Assembly: GCF_000143845.1 (NCBI RefSeq)
Contig: NC_014363.1
Span: 667,186 to 731,185, forward strand
Origin: Olsenella uli DSM 7084
GTDB taxonomy: Bacteria > Actinomycetota > Coriobacteriia > Coriobacteriales > Atopobiaceae
Direction: 5' to 3'
DNA length: 64,000 nucleotides
Both the position numbers and the translations under genes were made by a program. The notes under the pieces were generated by a model. It was given only the letters and a program-made list of their open reading frames with translations. It had not been told where the DNA came from and ran no database searches. Of the stretch, positions 45,143 to 53,238 are shown piece by piece. Within the stretch, counting starts at the first letter, position 1; each line of letters opens with the position of its first letter.

Positions 45143-46708
45143 ATGGACGCACAAGAATGCCTGGACATGCTGCACGCGATGTGGGACCTCCTGCTGGGAC
45201 GCTGGGAGTTCTTTGGGGAGCTTCTGGTCGAGCACCTGGCCATCTCGGCTGCCGCCATCGTCATCGCCATCGTGGCGGGAGGGGTCTTCGGCCTGCTCAT
45301 CGCCGAGCGCCCCCGCGCCGCCAAGCCCACGCTCGGCGTGGTCAACTTCCTCTACACCATCCCATCCATCTCGATGCTGGGGTTCCTCATCCCCTTCTCG
45401 GGCGTGGGCAACGCGACGGCGGTCATAGCGCTCACCATCTACGCCTTGCTGCCCATGGTGAGAAACACCCACACGGGCATCACCAACGTGGACCCCGCCC
45501 TCGTGGAGGCCGCTTGCGGCATGGGTTCGACCGACGGGCAGATCCTGCGTAGGATCAAGATCCCCCTGGCCCTGCCCTACATCATGAGCGGCATCCGGTC
45601 GATGGCGACCATGACGGTGGCACTTGCGGGCATCGCGTCGTTCATCGGCGCCGGTGGCCTGGGCGTGGCCATCTATCGCGGCATCACCACCAACAATGTG
45701 GCCATGACCATGGACGGGAGCCTCCTCACGGCGCTTCTCGCCCTCGCCGTCGACGTCGTGCTCGGTTTTGTGGAGCGTCGCAGCCAGATGCGAAGCGCTT
45801 CCGCCCGGCGCGCCAATCGGCGCATGGCGCTTGCCGCTGCCGGGATGGCCGCCGTGGCCGCATTGGTTGCCGGTGTGCAGGCGTTTGTCCCGGCAGAGGT
45901 CATCCACGTGGCCACCAAGCCCATGACCGAGCAGTACATCATGGGCTACATGCTCAAAGACCTCATCGAGCAGGACACGGACCTCACCGTCGAGCTCACC
46001 GTGGGGGTGGGTGGCGGCACCTCCAACATCGAGCCTGCCATGGAGTCCGGCGAGTTCGACCTCTATCCCGAGTACACCGGGACTGCCTGGAGTGCCGTGC
46101 TCAACAAGGGGGACACCTACTCGGAGGACCTCTTCGGACAGCTGCGGCAGGCCTACGAGGACCAGCTGGGCCTCGAGTGGGTAGGCATGTACGGCTTCAA
46201 CAACACCTTTGGCCTGGTCGTGCGCAGGGAGGTGGCCGAACGCTACGACCTCCGCACCTACTCCGACCTGCAACGCGTCGCCAGCCAGCTCAGCTTTGGC
46301 GCCGAGTACGACTTCTTCGAGCGCGAGGATGGCTACCAGGCGCTCTGTGACGCCTATGGCCTCGACTTCGGCAGCACCATGGACCTCGACATCGGCCTCA
46401 AGTACCAGGCACTGGCCGAGGGCCAGATCGACGTGATGGTGATCTTCACCACCGACGGGCAGCTCTCTGCCACGGATGCCGTGGTCCTCGAGGACGACAA
46501 GGGCCTCTTCCCCTCCTACCTCTGTGGCAACGTGGTGCGCAGGGAGACGCTGGAGAGCCATCCCGAGCTGCGTGCGGTGCTCGAGCGCCTGGAGGGGACC
46601 GTCACCGACGATGACATGGCGAAGATGAACTACTCGGTCGAGACCGAAGGGCGTGCACCCGAGGACGTGGCGCGCGAGTACCTCGAGCAGAAGGGGCTCC
46701 TGCGATGA
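45143..46708 (+). CDS. OpuC/ProWX-type choline/betaine ABC transporter permease fused to substrate-binding domain
   Basis: A 521-residue fusion. Residues about 25-220 are a BPD-type permease with five or six segments and the EAA loop ACGMGSTDGQILRRIKIPLALP. Residues about 245-520 are an OpuAC-type substrate-binding domain (EVIHVATKPMTEQYIMGYML, YPEYTGTAW, and an aromatic-rich FNNTFGLVV region). Osmoprotectant importers of this fused form take up choline or betaine; in pneumococcus a similar one feeds choline decoration. The ATG at 45143 follows GAGAGGAG. It overlaps the ATPase gene by four bases. Choline as substrate is inferred from the lic genes. Confidence 0.88.
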   Translation: MDAQECLDMLHAMWDLLLGRWEFFGELLVEHLAISAAAIVIAIVAGGVFGLLIAERPRAAKPTLGVVNFLYTIPSISMLGFLIPFSGVGNATAVIALTIYALLPMVRNTHTGITNVDPALVEAACGMGSTDGQILRRIKIPLALPYIMSGIRSMATMTVALAGIASFIGAGGLGVAIYRGITTNNVAMTMDGSLLTALLALAVDVVLGFVERRSQMRSASARRANRRMALAAAGMAAVAALVAGVQAFVPAEVIHVATKPMTEQYIMGYMLKDLIEQDTDLTVELTVGVGGGTSNIEPAMESGEFDLYPEYTGTAWSAVLNKGDTYSEDLFGQLRQAYEDQLGLEWVGMYGFNNTFGLVVRREVAERYDLRTYSDLQRVASQLSFGAEYDFFEREDGYQALCDAYGLDFGSTMDLDIGLKYQALAEGQIDVMVIFTTDGQLSATDAVVLEDDKGLFPSYLCGNVVRRETLESHPELRAVLERLEGTVTDDDMAKMNYSVETEGRAPEDVAREYLEQKGLLR

Positions 46709-47517
46709 GTGACGAAATGAAGACCGCTGCCGCCCTGACGGCAGACGACCCAGCCACAGCCGCCTCCGTCGAGGGCACCCCCGCCGCAGACGTGCCGGCC
46801 ATAGAGTTTCGCGACGTGAGCAAGGACTATGACGGCAAGCCCGTCCTTCGCGACGTATCGCTTTCCATCATGCGCGGCGAGTTCGTGTGCGTGATAGGGT
46901 CCTCGGGCGGTGGCAAGACCACGCTGCTCAAGATGGCCAACGGCCTCATCGAGCCAAGCGAGGGGGATGTGCTGGTCGAGGGCGTGAGCGTACGGAAGCA
47001 GGACCTCATCCAGCTCAGGCGCAACATCGGCTATGCCATCCAGGGCAGCGTGCTCTTCCCGCACATGACGGTGGAGCAGAACATCTCCTACGTGCCCAGC
47101 CTCTGGAACGGCGGCAATCGTGCACGCACTCGCAAGGCGGTCCGCAAGTGGATGGGCATCGTGGGGCTCGAAGAGGAGCTGCTCGAGCGCTACCCGGCCG
47201 AGCTTTCGGGAGGCCAGCAGCAGCGGGTGGGCATTGCCCGTGCGCTGGCGGCCTCACCAGGCATCCTGCTCATGGACGAGCCGTTCGGAGCCGTGGACGA
47301 GATCACCCGCAGGCAGCTGCAGGCGGAGCTCAGGCGCATCTATGGCGAGACGGGCATCACCGTGATGTTCGTGACGCACGACATCGAGGAGGCGCTACGG
47401 CTTGCAAGCAAGGTGGCCGTGGTGGACGGAGGGCGCGTGCAGCAGTATGCCTCGCCTGACGAGCTGGTCGAGAAGCCTGCGACGGACTTCGTGCGCCGTC
47501 TGGTTGCGGGCAGATAG
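46705..47517 (+). CDS. OpuC/ProV-type ABC transporter ATP-binding protein
   Basis: A 270-residue ATPase with Walker A GSSGGGKTT, signature LSGGQQQRVGIARAL, Walker B ILLMDEPFGAVDEITR and H-loop VTHDIEEAL, all in the form seen in quaternary-amine transporters. It has no C-terminal CBS domains, unlike OpuCA of bacilli, so osmotic gating by CBS is not expected. The Ala/Thr-rich first 30 residues are extra. The ATGA overlap with the permease gene indicates translational coupling. Confidence 0.9.
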   Translation: MSDEMKTAAALTADDPATAASVEGTPAADVPAIEFRDVSKDYDGKPVLRDVSLSIMRGEFVCVIGSSGGGKTTLLKMANGLIEPSEGDVLVEGVSVRKQDLIQLRRNIGYAIQGSVLFPHMTVEQNISYVPSLWNGGNRARTRKAVRKWMGIVGLEEELLERYPAELSGGQQQRVGIARALAASPGILLMDEPFGAVDEITRRQLQAELRRIYGETGITVMFVTHDIEEALRLASKVAVVDGGRVQQYASPDELVEKPATDFVRRLVAGR

Positions 47518-47533
47518 GCGGGCATCGGGGCGG

Positions 47534-47680
47534 ATGGACAGTGCGGACGCGATACGGAACTTCGGTGCCCTCGAAGCGTTCGAGGACTATGAAACGGGGT
47601 TCGGGAATATCATCTGCCAAACGGAGGCACCGTACATGCATCCCGACCGCGCGCACGCCATACCGGTCATGGCTCTATAG
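47534..47680 (+). CDS. small open frame of unknown status
   Basis: 48 codons from ATG at 47534, reading MDSADAIRNFGALEAFEDYE, then TGFGNIICQTEAPYMHPD. Composition is protein-like and the stop lies 15 bases before the rhodanese gene. No ribosome binding site is convincing and no family was recognised. It may be a small protein or the remnant of a larger one. Confidence 0.3.
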   Translation: MDSADAIRNFGALEAFEDYETGFGNIICQTEAPYMHPDRAHAIPVMAL

Positions 47681-47695
47681 CGCGTCATCACCTAT

Positions 47696-48025
47696 ATGCA
47701 AAGACCCCGACCTGTAGGGACGGTGAGAACCATAGCTTCCATGGATGAGGGAGTTGCGGAGGCGCGGCGCACCCCTGGTGCGCGGCTCGTCGACGTGCGT
47801 GAGGAGGGCGAGTTCCTCGCCGGGCACGTCCCCGATGCCGCCAACGTGCCGCTCTCCCAGCTGGGGCGCATCGCTGACGTCGCTCAGGACCGTGCGACTC
47901 CGCTCTTTCTCTACTGTGCCAGCGGCGCTCGGAGTGCTCGCGCCGCACGTGAGCTCGTGCGTGCGGGATATGCGGACGTCCGCGACATTGGGGGCATTAA
48001 CGACTACACTGGCCCACGCACGTGA
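47696..48025 (+). CDS. rhodanese-like domain protein
   Basis: A 109-residue single-domain rhodanese. LVDVREEGEFLAGHVPDAANVPLSQL is the CH2A-type opening and the active-site loop CASGARS places the catalytic cysteine at C74. Such proteins transfer sulfur or bind thiol compounds. No signal peptide is visible, so it is cytoplasmic. The ATG lacks a strong ribosome binding site. It has no obvious functional link to its neighbours. Confidence 0.85.
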   Translation: MQRPRPVGTVRTIASMDEGVAEARRTPGARLVDVREEGEFLAGHVPDAANVPLSQLGRIADVAQDRATPLFLYCASGARSARAARELVRAGYADVRDIGGINDYTGPRT

Positions 48026-48167
48026 GGCTGTCATAACGTACTTAGGAGTAAGATACTCGTGAGTACGCTAGAGACGGGTTTGTGCGCGACAAGCGAGCGT
48101 TCTACGAGCGCTCTACTTCACCTCGAAGGCGCAAAGTTCCGTCCCTAACCTGCGCGAGCTCTCGGCG

Positions 48168-48317
48168 ATGGCGTACAGGTCCTTCTCCTTCCCCTATGCC
48201 GCCCAGACCGAGCCCTCGCTGCCATCGGTGCTTCAGGTTGCCATTGACCATGGCTTCAGGCAGGGAGACGTCCTCATGATTCTCTGTGGGAGCGGCGAGG
48301 GCTTTATGGAAAGTTAA
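48168..48317 (+). pseudogene. short fragment resembling the C-terminus of a ketoacyl synthase
   Basis: 49 codons from ATG at 48168, reading PSLPSVLQVAIDHGFRQGDV, then LMILCGSGEGFMES. The GD(x)5CGxGxG end is like the C-terminal strand of FabH-type synthases, whose catalytic parts are absent. Upstream, 48060-48149 encodes another 29-codon frame behind AGGAG. The 48026-48440 gap contains nothing else recognisable. The similarity is weak. Confidence 0.25.
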
Positions 48318-48440
48318 GTCTTGGGACGGGAAAGCCCGCTCTACGGACGTCGCGCGGCACATGTAGTCGCACTGCCGCCTCACGCCCCTTGCCCATAGCA
48401 GTCATTCCTCCCGCTGCTTCGCTGACAGCAGAGGGGGACG

Positions 48441-49268
48441 TCAGCTCTCGGGGAAGAGGCTCTCGAGCACCTGGAGGACGCCCTCGTCGTCGTTGGAGGG
48501 GCAGATAGCGTCTGCCACGGCCTTCACGTCGTCGGTGGCGTTCTCCATGGCATATCCCATGCCGGCGTAGCTCAGCATCTCGATGTCGTTGCCTCCGTCG
48601 CCGAAGGCGATGACCTCCTGGGGGGAGACGTTCCAGCGCTGGGCGAGGCGTTCGATGCCCGACGCCTTGTGGCAGCCGGGAACGATGAGGTCGATGGCCC
48701 CGTGGCCGGAGGTCGTGGGCGTCATGAGGCCGTCCAGCTCCGAGCTGATCTGCTGGCAGTAGGCGTCGGTCTCCTTCGCTGGCACCTCGATGAAGAACTT
48801 GATGATTTCGTCATCCACGTCGTCGAAGCTCTCGACCCAGTCGATCCGGTGGTACCAGGTCCGCATGACGTCGATCCACTGCTGCGTTGCGGACCCACGC
48901 TCCACGTAGGCGCCTTCGACGCCGCACATGACGCTTTTGGCCTCGCTGTGCGAGCGGATCCAGTCGATGGTCGTCCTGACTGCCTTGGGCGCGATCTCGC
49001 CTGCGAAGACCATCTCGCTGCCGTCCTTCACGAAGGCGCCGTTCTCTGCGACGAATGCCAGCTCCTCGTCGTAGCCGGGGAAGAAGTCGCGCAACTGCCA
49101 GTACTGGTTGCCGCTGGCCACAACGAAGTGGCAGCACGCAGCCTGCATACGGGCGAGGAGGGGCCTGAAGCGGGCCTCGTTGATGGTCGTGTCGCTGTGG
49201 CAGAAGGTGCCGTCCATGTCGACGGCCACCAGCCGGGGGCGTGTCGCGGAGGGTGTGTCTGCGGGCAT
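48441..49268 (-). CDS. HAD superfamily (Cof-type) phosphatase
   Basis: A 275-residue Cof-type HAD hydrolase. Motif I is VAVDMDGTF with the nucleophile and acid aspartates, motif II is in VVASGNQ and motif IV is AFGDGGNDIEML. A C2B cap lies between, about residues 85-190. Members dephosphorylate sugar phosphates or nucleotides in the cytoplasm. ATG at 49268 follows AGGAG. A repeated, symmetric ATACTCAT sequence lies 50-100 bases upstream and may be regulatory. Confidence 0.9.
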   Translation of the reverse strand: MPADTPSATRPRLVAVDMDGTFCHSDTTINEARFRPLLARMQAACCHFVVASGNQYWQLRDFFPGYDEELAFVAENGAFVKDGSEMVFAGEIAPKAVRTTIDWIRSHSEAKSVMCGVEGAYVERGSATQQWIDVMRTWYHRIDWVESFDDVDDEIIKFFIEVPAKETDAYCQQISSELDGLMTPTTSGHGAIDLIVPGCHKASGIERLAQRWNVSPQEVIAFGDGGNDIEMLSYAGMGYAMENATDDVKAVADAICPSNDDEGVLQVLESLFPES

Positions 49269-49321
49269 GGCGTCTCCTGTCTGCGGGGATGCAAGGTGAC
49301 TTTCGTAATCCAGGCACCTCT

Positions 49322-49363
49322 CGTAACGATACTCATCGTAACGATACTCATCGTGATGAGTAT
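49322..49363. repeat. tandem CGTAACGATACTCAT repeat with palindrome
   Basis: CGTAACGATACTCAT occurs twice head to tail (49322-49336, 49337-49351). The second copy forms the left half of ATACTCATCGTGATGAGTAT (49344-49363), a near-perfect palindrome. It lies upstream of the HAD phosphatase gene on its coding strand, suggesting an operator; no binding protein is known. Confidence 0.6.
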
Positions 49364-49499
49364 GTTCGTGAGTAGGATCATGCATTCGAGGATGTCGCTT
49401 CAGCAGCCGGTTCGTTGGTGATGCCGCCTCTTGTCCCGGGCGAGGAGGGCGGCGAGGCAGAGGGGATAGAGCCACGTCCCCGCGGCCTGCGCGAGCTCC

Positions 49500-50705
49500 C
49501 TAGAAAGCCGAGAGGTAGATGGCGCGCGCGTCATCCATGGTCAGGGGCATGAGCTCGCCAAAGCGCTCGCCCTTGTTCTGACGCAGGGTCCCCAGCCAGG
49601 CGTCGACGTCGGTAGGCGAGAGGCCCAGGTCGGCGAGCGCCCGGGGCATGCCGAGGCCCACGAAGAAGCGTTGGAGCTCGTCGATGGCGTAGGTGACCGC
49701 GTCCTGCGTGCCCTCGTCCGTCTTGTCCATGGGCTCGACGTCGAAGACTCCCTTCGCGAAGGCGAGGAAGCGCGTGGGGTCGGCGTGCCAGACGTAGCGC
49801 ATCCACGCAGGCAGGATGACGGCCAGGCCCGCGCCGTGCGCCACCTCGGGGTGGTGGGCGGAGATCTCGTGCTCGAGGCCATGGCTCTCCCAGCCGCCCG
49901 CACGCTTGCCGGCCGCCGCGGCACGCCCGCAGCCACAGAGGTCGTTGTGGGCGAGCGTGCCCGACCACATGATGGTGGCGCGCGCGTCGTAGTCGTCGGG
50001 TTTCTCGGTGACGGCCGTCGCGGCGTCCATGACGGCGCGGATGATGCCGCAGGCAATGTTGTCCGTCACGGGAACGGCTCCCGCAGAGCTGAAGAAGCGC
50101 TCGCAGATATGACAGATGATGTCCGTGACGCCGGCAGCGGTCTGGTACTGAGGCAGCGTGAAGGTGAGCCTTGGGTCCATGATCGCCAGGCGCGGCCGGA
50201 ACGCGTCGGAGCTGGTGCCCCGCTTCAGGCTGAGGGCGTCGTTGCTGATGACACAGGAGGCCGACGCCTCGGACCCTGCGGCGGGGATGGTGAGCACGCA
50301 TGCGATGGGCAGGCACTCGCGGACGCTTGCCTTGCACGAGAAGAAGTCCCATACGTCCCCCTGGTAGGGGACGCCAAACGCGATGGCCTTGGAGCAGTCG
50401 ATGACCGACCCGCCGCCTACCGCGAGGACCAGATCGACCTTCTCGACGCGTGCGAGGTCGATACCCTTGCGGACGAGACCGAGCTCCGGGTTGGGGCGCA
50501 CGCCAGCGAGCTCCGCGTATGTGACATCCGCGCTGTCGAGCGACGCCTCCACGCGGTCGAGCAGCCCCGTGCGCACCACGGAGCCCCCGCCGTACACCAG
50601 CAGCGCGTGTTGCGCACCGAGCGCGGCAACCTCTTCGCCGACCCTGTCGGCGAAGTCGCGTCCAAACACGAAGCGGGTGGGGGACTGGAACACGAAGTCG
50701 TTCAT
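49500..50705 (-). CDS. iron-containing alcohol dehydrogenase (butanol dehydrogenase-like)
   Basis: A 401-residue NAD(P)H-dependent alcohol dehydrogenase of the Fe-ADH family. The N-terminal half has the nucleotide motif LVLAVGGGSVIDCSKAIA. The C-terminal half carries the metal ligands in GVTDIICHICERFF (Asp and His) and SHGLEHEISAHHPEVAHGAG (two His). The length and motifs fit the YqhD/BdhA group, which reduces aldehydes during fermentation. The family calls the metal Fe or Zn. It appears to be transcribed alone; the repeat cluster at 50902 lies upstream of it. Confidence 0.92.
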   Translation of the reverse strand: MNDFVFQSPTRFVFGRDFADRVGEEVAALGAQHALLVYGGGSVVRTGLLDRVEASLDSADVTYAELAGVRPNPELGLVRKGIDLARVEKVDLVLAVGGGSVIDCSKAIAFGVPYQGDVWDFFSCKASVRECLPIACVLTIPAAGSEASASCVISNDALSLKRGTSSDAFRPRLAIMDPRLTFTLPQYQTAAGVTDIICHICERFFSSAGAVPVTDNIACGIIRAVMDAATAVTEKPDDYDARATIMWSGTLAHNDLCGCGRAAAAGKRAGGWESHGLEHEISAHHPEVAHGAGLAVILPAWMRYVWHADPTRFLAFAKGVFDVEPMDKTDEGTQDAVTYAIDELQRFFVGLGMPRALADLGLSPTDVDAWLGTLRQNKGERFGELMPLTMDDARAIYLSAF

Positions 50706-50901
50706 GACGCCTGCCTTCCGACGATGGGCTGCAGCCTTGCTTGACCCCTCTAGCTAGGTTTTGGTCGGGCCAGAGGGTCTAGATCTCGCTGTGTCCATTC
50801 TACGGCTGGTGCCCTGCGTCGACCCGGGCCGTCGTCGGTCAGACAAGCCTCAGGGTAAGCCTCTCTATAAGTCTCTAGCAGGGTTGAAATTAAAAGTCTG
50901 A

Positions 50902-51130
50902 TTCACAAAAGTTTCCCACCCGTCCATTTTTCACAGGGTGTTGGATCGCTAGAGAGTTATTGTGAGCGGACGTGAAGCGGGAACTCACAATAACTCTCCA
51001 CGCATCCGGGCCCTTCCTTTCGACGGATGGCTGGCGAAGAATTGTGAATCTTAGGCTGCGGACCACTCACAATAACTCTCCAGCTGTCCGCGCGGGTGCG
51101 TAGGGCGGACGGCTGGAGAAGTAGTGTGAA
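50902..51130. repeat. hairpin repeat cluster C (three units)
   Basis: Unit 1 has arms 50902-50926 and 50942-50966. Unit 2 has arms 50984-51008 and 51024-51048. Unit 3 has arms 51066-51090 and 51106-51130. All three loops are exactly 15 nt and both spacers exactly 17 nt, giving an 82-base period. Arms share outer TCACA and inner CATCC, CGTCC or TGTCC cores with the clusters at 29268 and 39090. The rest of the 50706-51238 gap shows no gene. Confidence 0.92.
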
Positions 51131-51238
51131 AACAGACCTGCCAGTCAAACCAATCAGCTTGGGCTTCCTACCTGAATGCAGACGCGTCACTTCGTGTCGG
51201 ACCTCATGCGTCGCATGGCCTAAGCGGCGTCACAAGGC

Positions 51239-51748
51239 CTATCCGTGCCGGGCTTGGCGATATTCGCCCAGCTTGCGGCCGTACTCCCCTTCGCGCCGGT
51301 GGAACACGCGCGTCAGCACGACGGTCAGCACCAGAAGGATCACGAGGAAGATGGCGGTGAACGTTGCCCATGCACCCGGCGTGCTGGGGAGCCAGCGTCC
51401 CAGGAACGCACACGCTGCCAAACAGATGTAGTAGCTGAGCGAGAACCCCAGGAGTCGCAGGGGGTAGCGCAAGCGTAGCACGGTCGCCCTCAGGTTGAAC
51501 CATAGTTGCTGCAGCACCCCGCCCGCAATGCCTGCGGCGATGAAGCTGAGACAGTAGGCCATGCCCTCGTCCATGCCTTGGAGGGCAGACCCTATGATGA
51601 TGGCGATCACGAGCATGATGCAGGTGATGAGGCTTCCCGTGAGCACGCCCGCGCCTATGGCCGCCCCCGTAGTCTTGAACGGCTCGTCCGAGAAGAGGAC
51701 CTCCCCCTTGCCCCTGCCCATGCTTTCTCCGTTTGTCGTTGCGGTCAT
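51239..51748 (-). CDS. DUF3021 membrane protein (partner of LytTR regulator)
   Basis: A 169-residue protein with four membrane segments (about residues 27-47, 54-76, 95-113 and 118-140), the DUF3021 layout, and a charged C-terminal tail. DUF3021 genes commonly follow a LytTR regulator gene, as here, 46 bases upstream on the same strand. In streptococcal LytTR systems the membrane partner restrains the regulator. ATG at 51748 has GGGAGTGG upstream. The signal is unknown. Confidence 0.78.
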   Translation of the reverse strand: MTATTNGESMGRGKGEVLFSDEPFKTTGAAIGAGVLTGSLITCIMLVIAIIIGSALQGMDEGMAYCLSFIAAGIAGGVLQQLWFNLRATVLRLRYPLRLLGFSLSYYICLAACAFLGRWLPSTPGAWATFTAIFLVILLVLTVVLTRVFHRREGEYGRKLGEYRQARHG

Positions 51749-51794
51749 GGTGCCACTCCCTTCGCTCCGTGCCCAATGCCCTAACTTGATGCCC

Positions 51795-52253
51795 CTACCT
51801 GGACGTGATGCCGATTCGCGCCTTGATTTCCCGGGCGTAGCTCCTGCTGGCGAGCACCGATGACCCATCATCGAGCACGAGCACCAGCCTTCTGCCAACT
51901 TCTGGTCGGATCGACCTCACGTGGCCCAGGTTCACGAGCTCCTGGCGCGAGGCTCGTACGAACTCGGTGCCAGCAAGAAGATCCTCGAGCTCGAAGAGGC
52001 GCAGGGGGCTTTCCAGGTTCGGGCCATCGGCCAGGTGCAGGTATGCGCGACCTTCGGACGTCTCTATGGAGAGGACCTCGTCGGCGGCGACGAGGCGCCG
52101 TTCGATGCCCCCACCTGGCTCGTAGCCTACCAGCCCGCCGCCCAGGGACCGCAGCCTCCGCACCACGCGAGTGACGCGCGGGTCCGCAGGCGCGCAGAGG
52201 ATGGTCACCTCCATCGCGGTTCGCCCTGCTTCCTCGACCACTCGTATGTCCAT
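51795..52253 (-). CDS. LytTR DNA-binding domain regulator
   Basis: A 152-residue transcriptional regulator without a receiver domain. The LytTR domain occupies about residues 50-150: ADEVLSIETSEGRAYLHLAD, then EFVRASRQELVNLGHVRSIR, which is the usual F-R-x-H/R-S/Q-x-VN-x-HI-like block. ATG at 52253 is preferred; an earlier ATG at 52334 would add polar residues without a ribosome binding site. Together with the DUF3021 protein it forms a LytTR regulatory pair. A TATCCT box about 55 bases upstream may be its promoter. Confidence 0.85.
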   Translation of the reverse strand: MDIRVVEEAGRTAMEVTILCAPADPRVTRVVRRLRSLGGGLVGYEPGGGIERRLVAADEVLSIETSEGRAYLHLADGPNLESPLRLFELEDLLAGTEFVRASRQELVNLGHVRSIRPEVGRRLVLVLDDGSSVLASRSYAREIKARIGITSR

Positions 52254-52307
52254 GGTGTCCAGCTCCAAGTCCGTGCTTGCCGTTGCGTCTCTCTCCCCAC
52301 GACAATG

Positions 52308-52313
52308 AGGATA
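52308..52313 (-). promoter_or_regulatory. candidate -10 TATCCT before the LytTR gene
   Basis: On the minus strand the sequence reads CCGCTATCCTCATTG, close to the GCGCTATCCT box found on the plus strand before tyrS and amaP. It lies 55 bases upstream of the LytTR gene start. No clear -35 was seen. Confidence 0.35.
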
Positions 52314-52413
52314 GCGGGGGTCGGAAGGTGGCATGCGCGTCCTTGCACCGAGTTGCGCAAAGGGGAGCCCGAGTTGCCGTCCCCATCATCGGTTTGGTGC
52401 TGAAGGAGGGCTC

Positions 52414-53109
52414 ATGGCGCTGCTGAGGGAGTTCTGCGCGGAGAACATGGAGTGGGTGCCCAAGGCAATTGCTGCGGGGGCGGGACGTATAGAGTTGTGC
52501 GACAACCTTGCGGTGGGCGGTACGACCCCCAGCTACGGCGTGATTCGCGCCGCCGTCGCATGTGCGGCGGAGGCCGACGTTGCCGTACATGCCATGGTGC
52601 GTCCGCGAGGGGGTGGCTTCGCCTACTCTTCCGAGGAGGAGCGCATGATGCTCGATGACGTGACGATGGCACGCATGCTGGGCGTGGCGGGGGTCGTGCT
52701 TGGCTGCCTTTCCGAGGATGCCGAGACAGGCGAGCCGATCCTCGACCATGGGATGACCGGGCGTCTCGTCCGTGCCGCCCGCGAGCCTCTGAAGTTGGGT
52801 GACGGTAGGGAGGTCGCTCCCGTCAGCGTGACCTTCCATATGGCCTTCGACGAGCTTTCCGACATCCGCCAGCTCGAGGCAATCGATAGCCTGGTGGATA
52901 TGGGTGTCGGCCGCATTCTCACCCATGGTGGGGCAGCAGCCACGCCCATCGCCAGCAACCTCGGTCACCTTCGTCGTCTCGTTGGCCATGCGGCTGGGCG
53001 AGTCGGCATCCTGCCGGGTGGTGGTGTCACGTTCGAGAATGCGGAGGAGGTGGCGTGTGCCCTCGGGGTAGACGAGGCGCATGGCACCAGGATCGTTCGG
53101 CTGACATAG
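52414..53109 (+). CDS. cutC: CutC family protein (copper homeostasis / TIM-barrel)
   Basis: A 231-residue TIM-barrel protein of the CutC family. REFCAENMEWVPKAIAAGAGRIELCDNLAVGGTTPSY-type opening, then HAMVRPRGGGFAYS, VTFHMAFDE and RILTHGGA are all family motifs. CutC has been linked to copper tolerance, but its enzymatic role is unsettled. ATG at 52414 follows AAGGAGGG. It is divergent from the LytTR gene and convergent with a small membrane protein gene. Confidence 0.93.
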   Translation: MALLREFCAENMEWVPKAIAAGAGRIELCDNLAVGGTTPSYGVIRAAVACAAEADVAVHAMVRPRGGGFAYSSEEERMMLDDVTMARMLGVAGVVLGCLSEDAETGEPILDHGMTGRLVRAAREPLKLGDGREVAPVSVTFHMAFDELSDIRQLEAIDSLVDMGVGRILTHGGAAATPIASNLGHLRRLVGHAAGRVGILPGGGVTFENAEEVACALGVDEAHGTRIVRLT

Positions 53110-53238
53110 GGTGTCGCACAGTCCAAGAGGTCATTTCGGATGGCGGCGTGCAGGGAGACCTCTGCGCGCCTACGCTAAGGTGGCGTAGGCCGCCCGCCCG
53201 TTCTTCTGCAAAAGATCCGAGCTCGCATCCCCGGCAGC

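Noticed and set aside
29268-51130. CRISPR arrays at the three hairpin clusters
   Set aside because: The 25-nt elements alternate in orientation and differ in sequence, whereas CRISPR repeats are direct and near-identical. There are only a few units and no cas genes.
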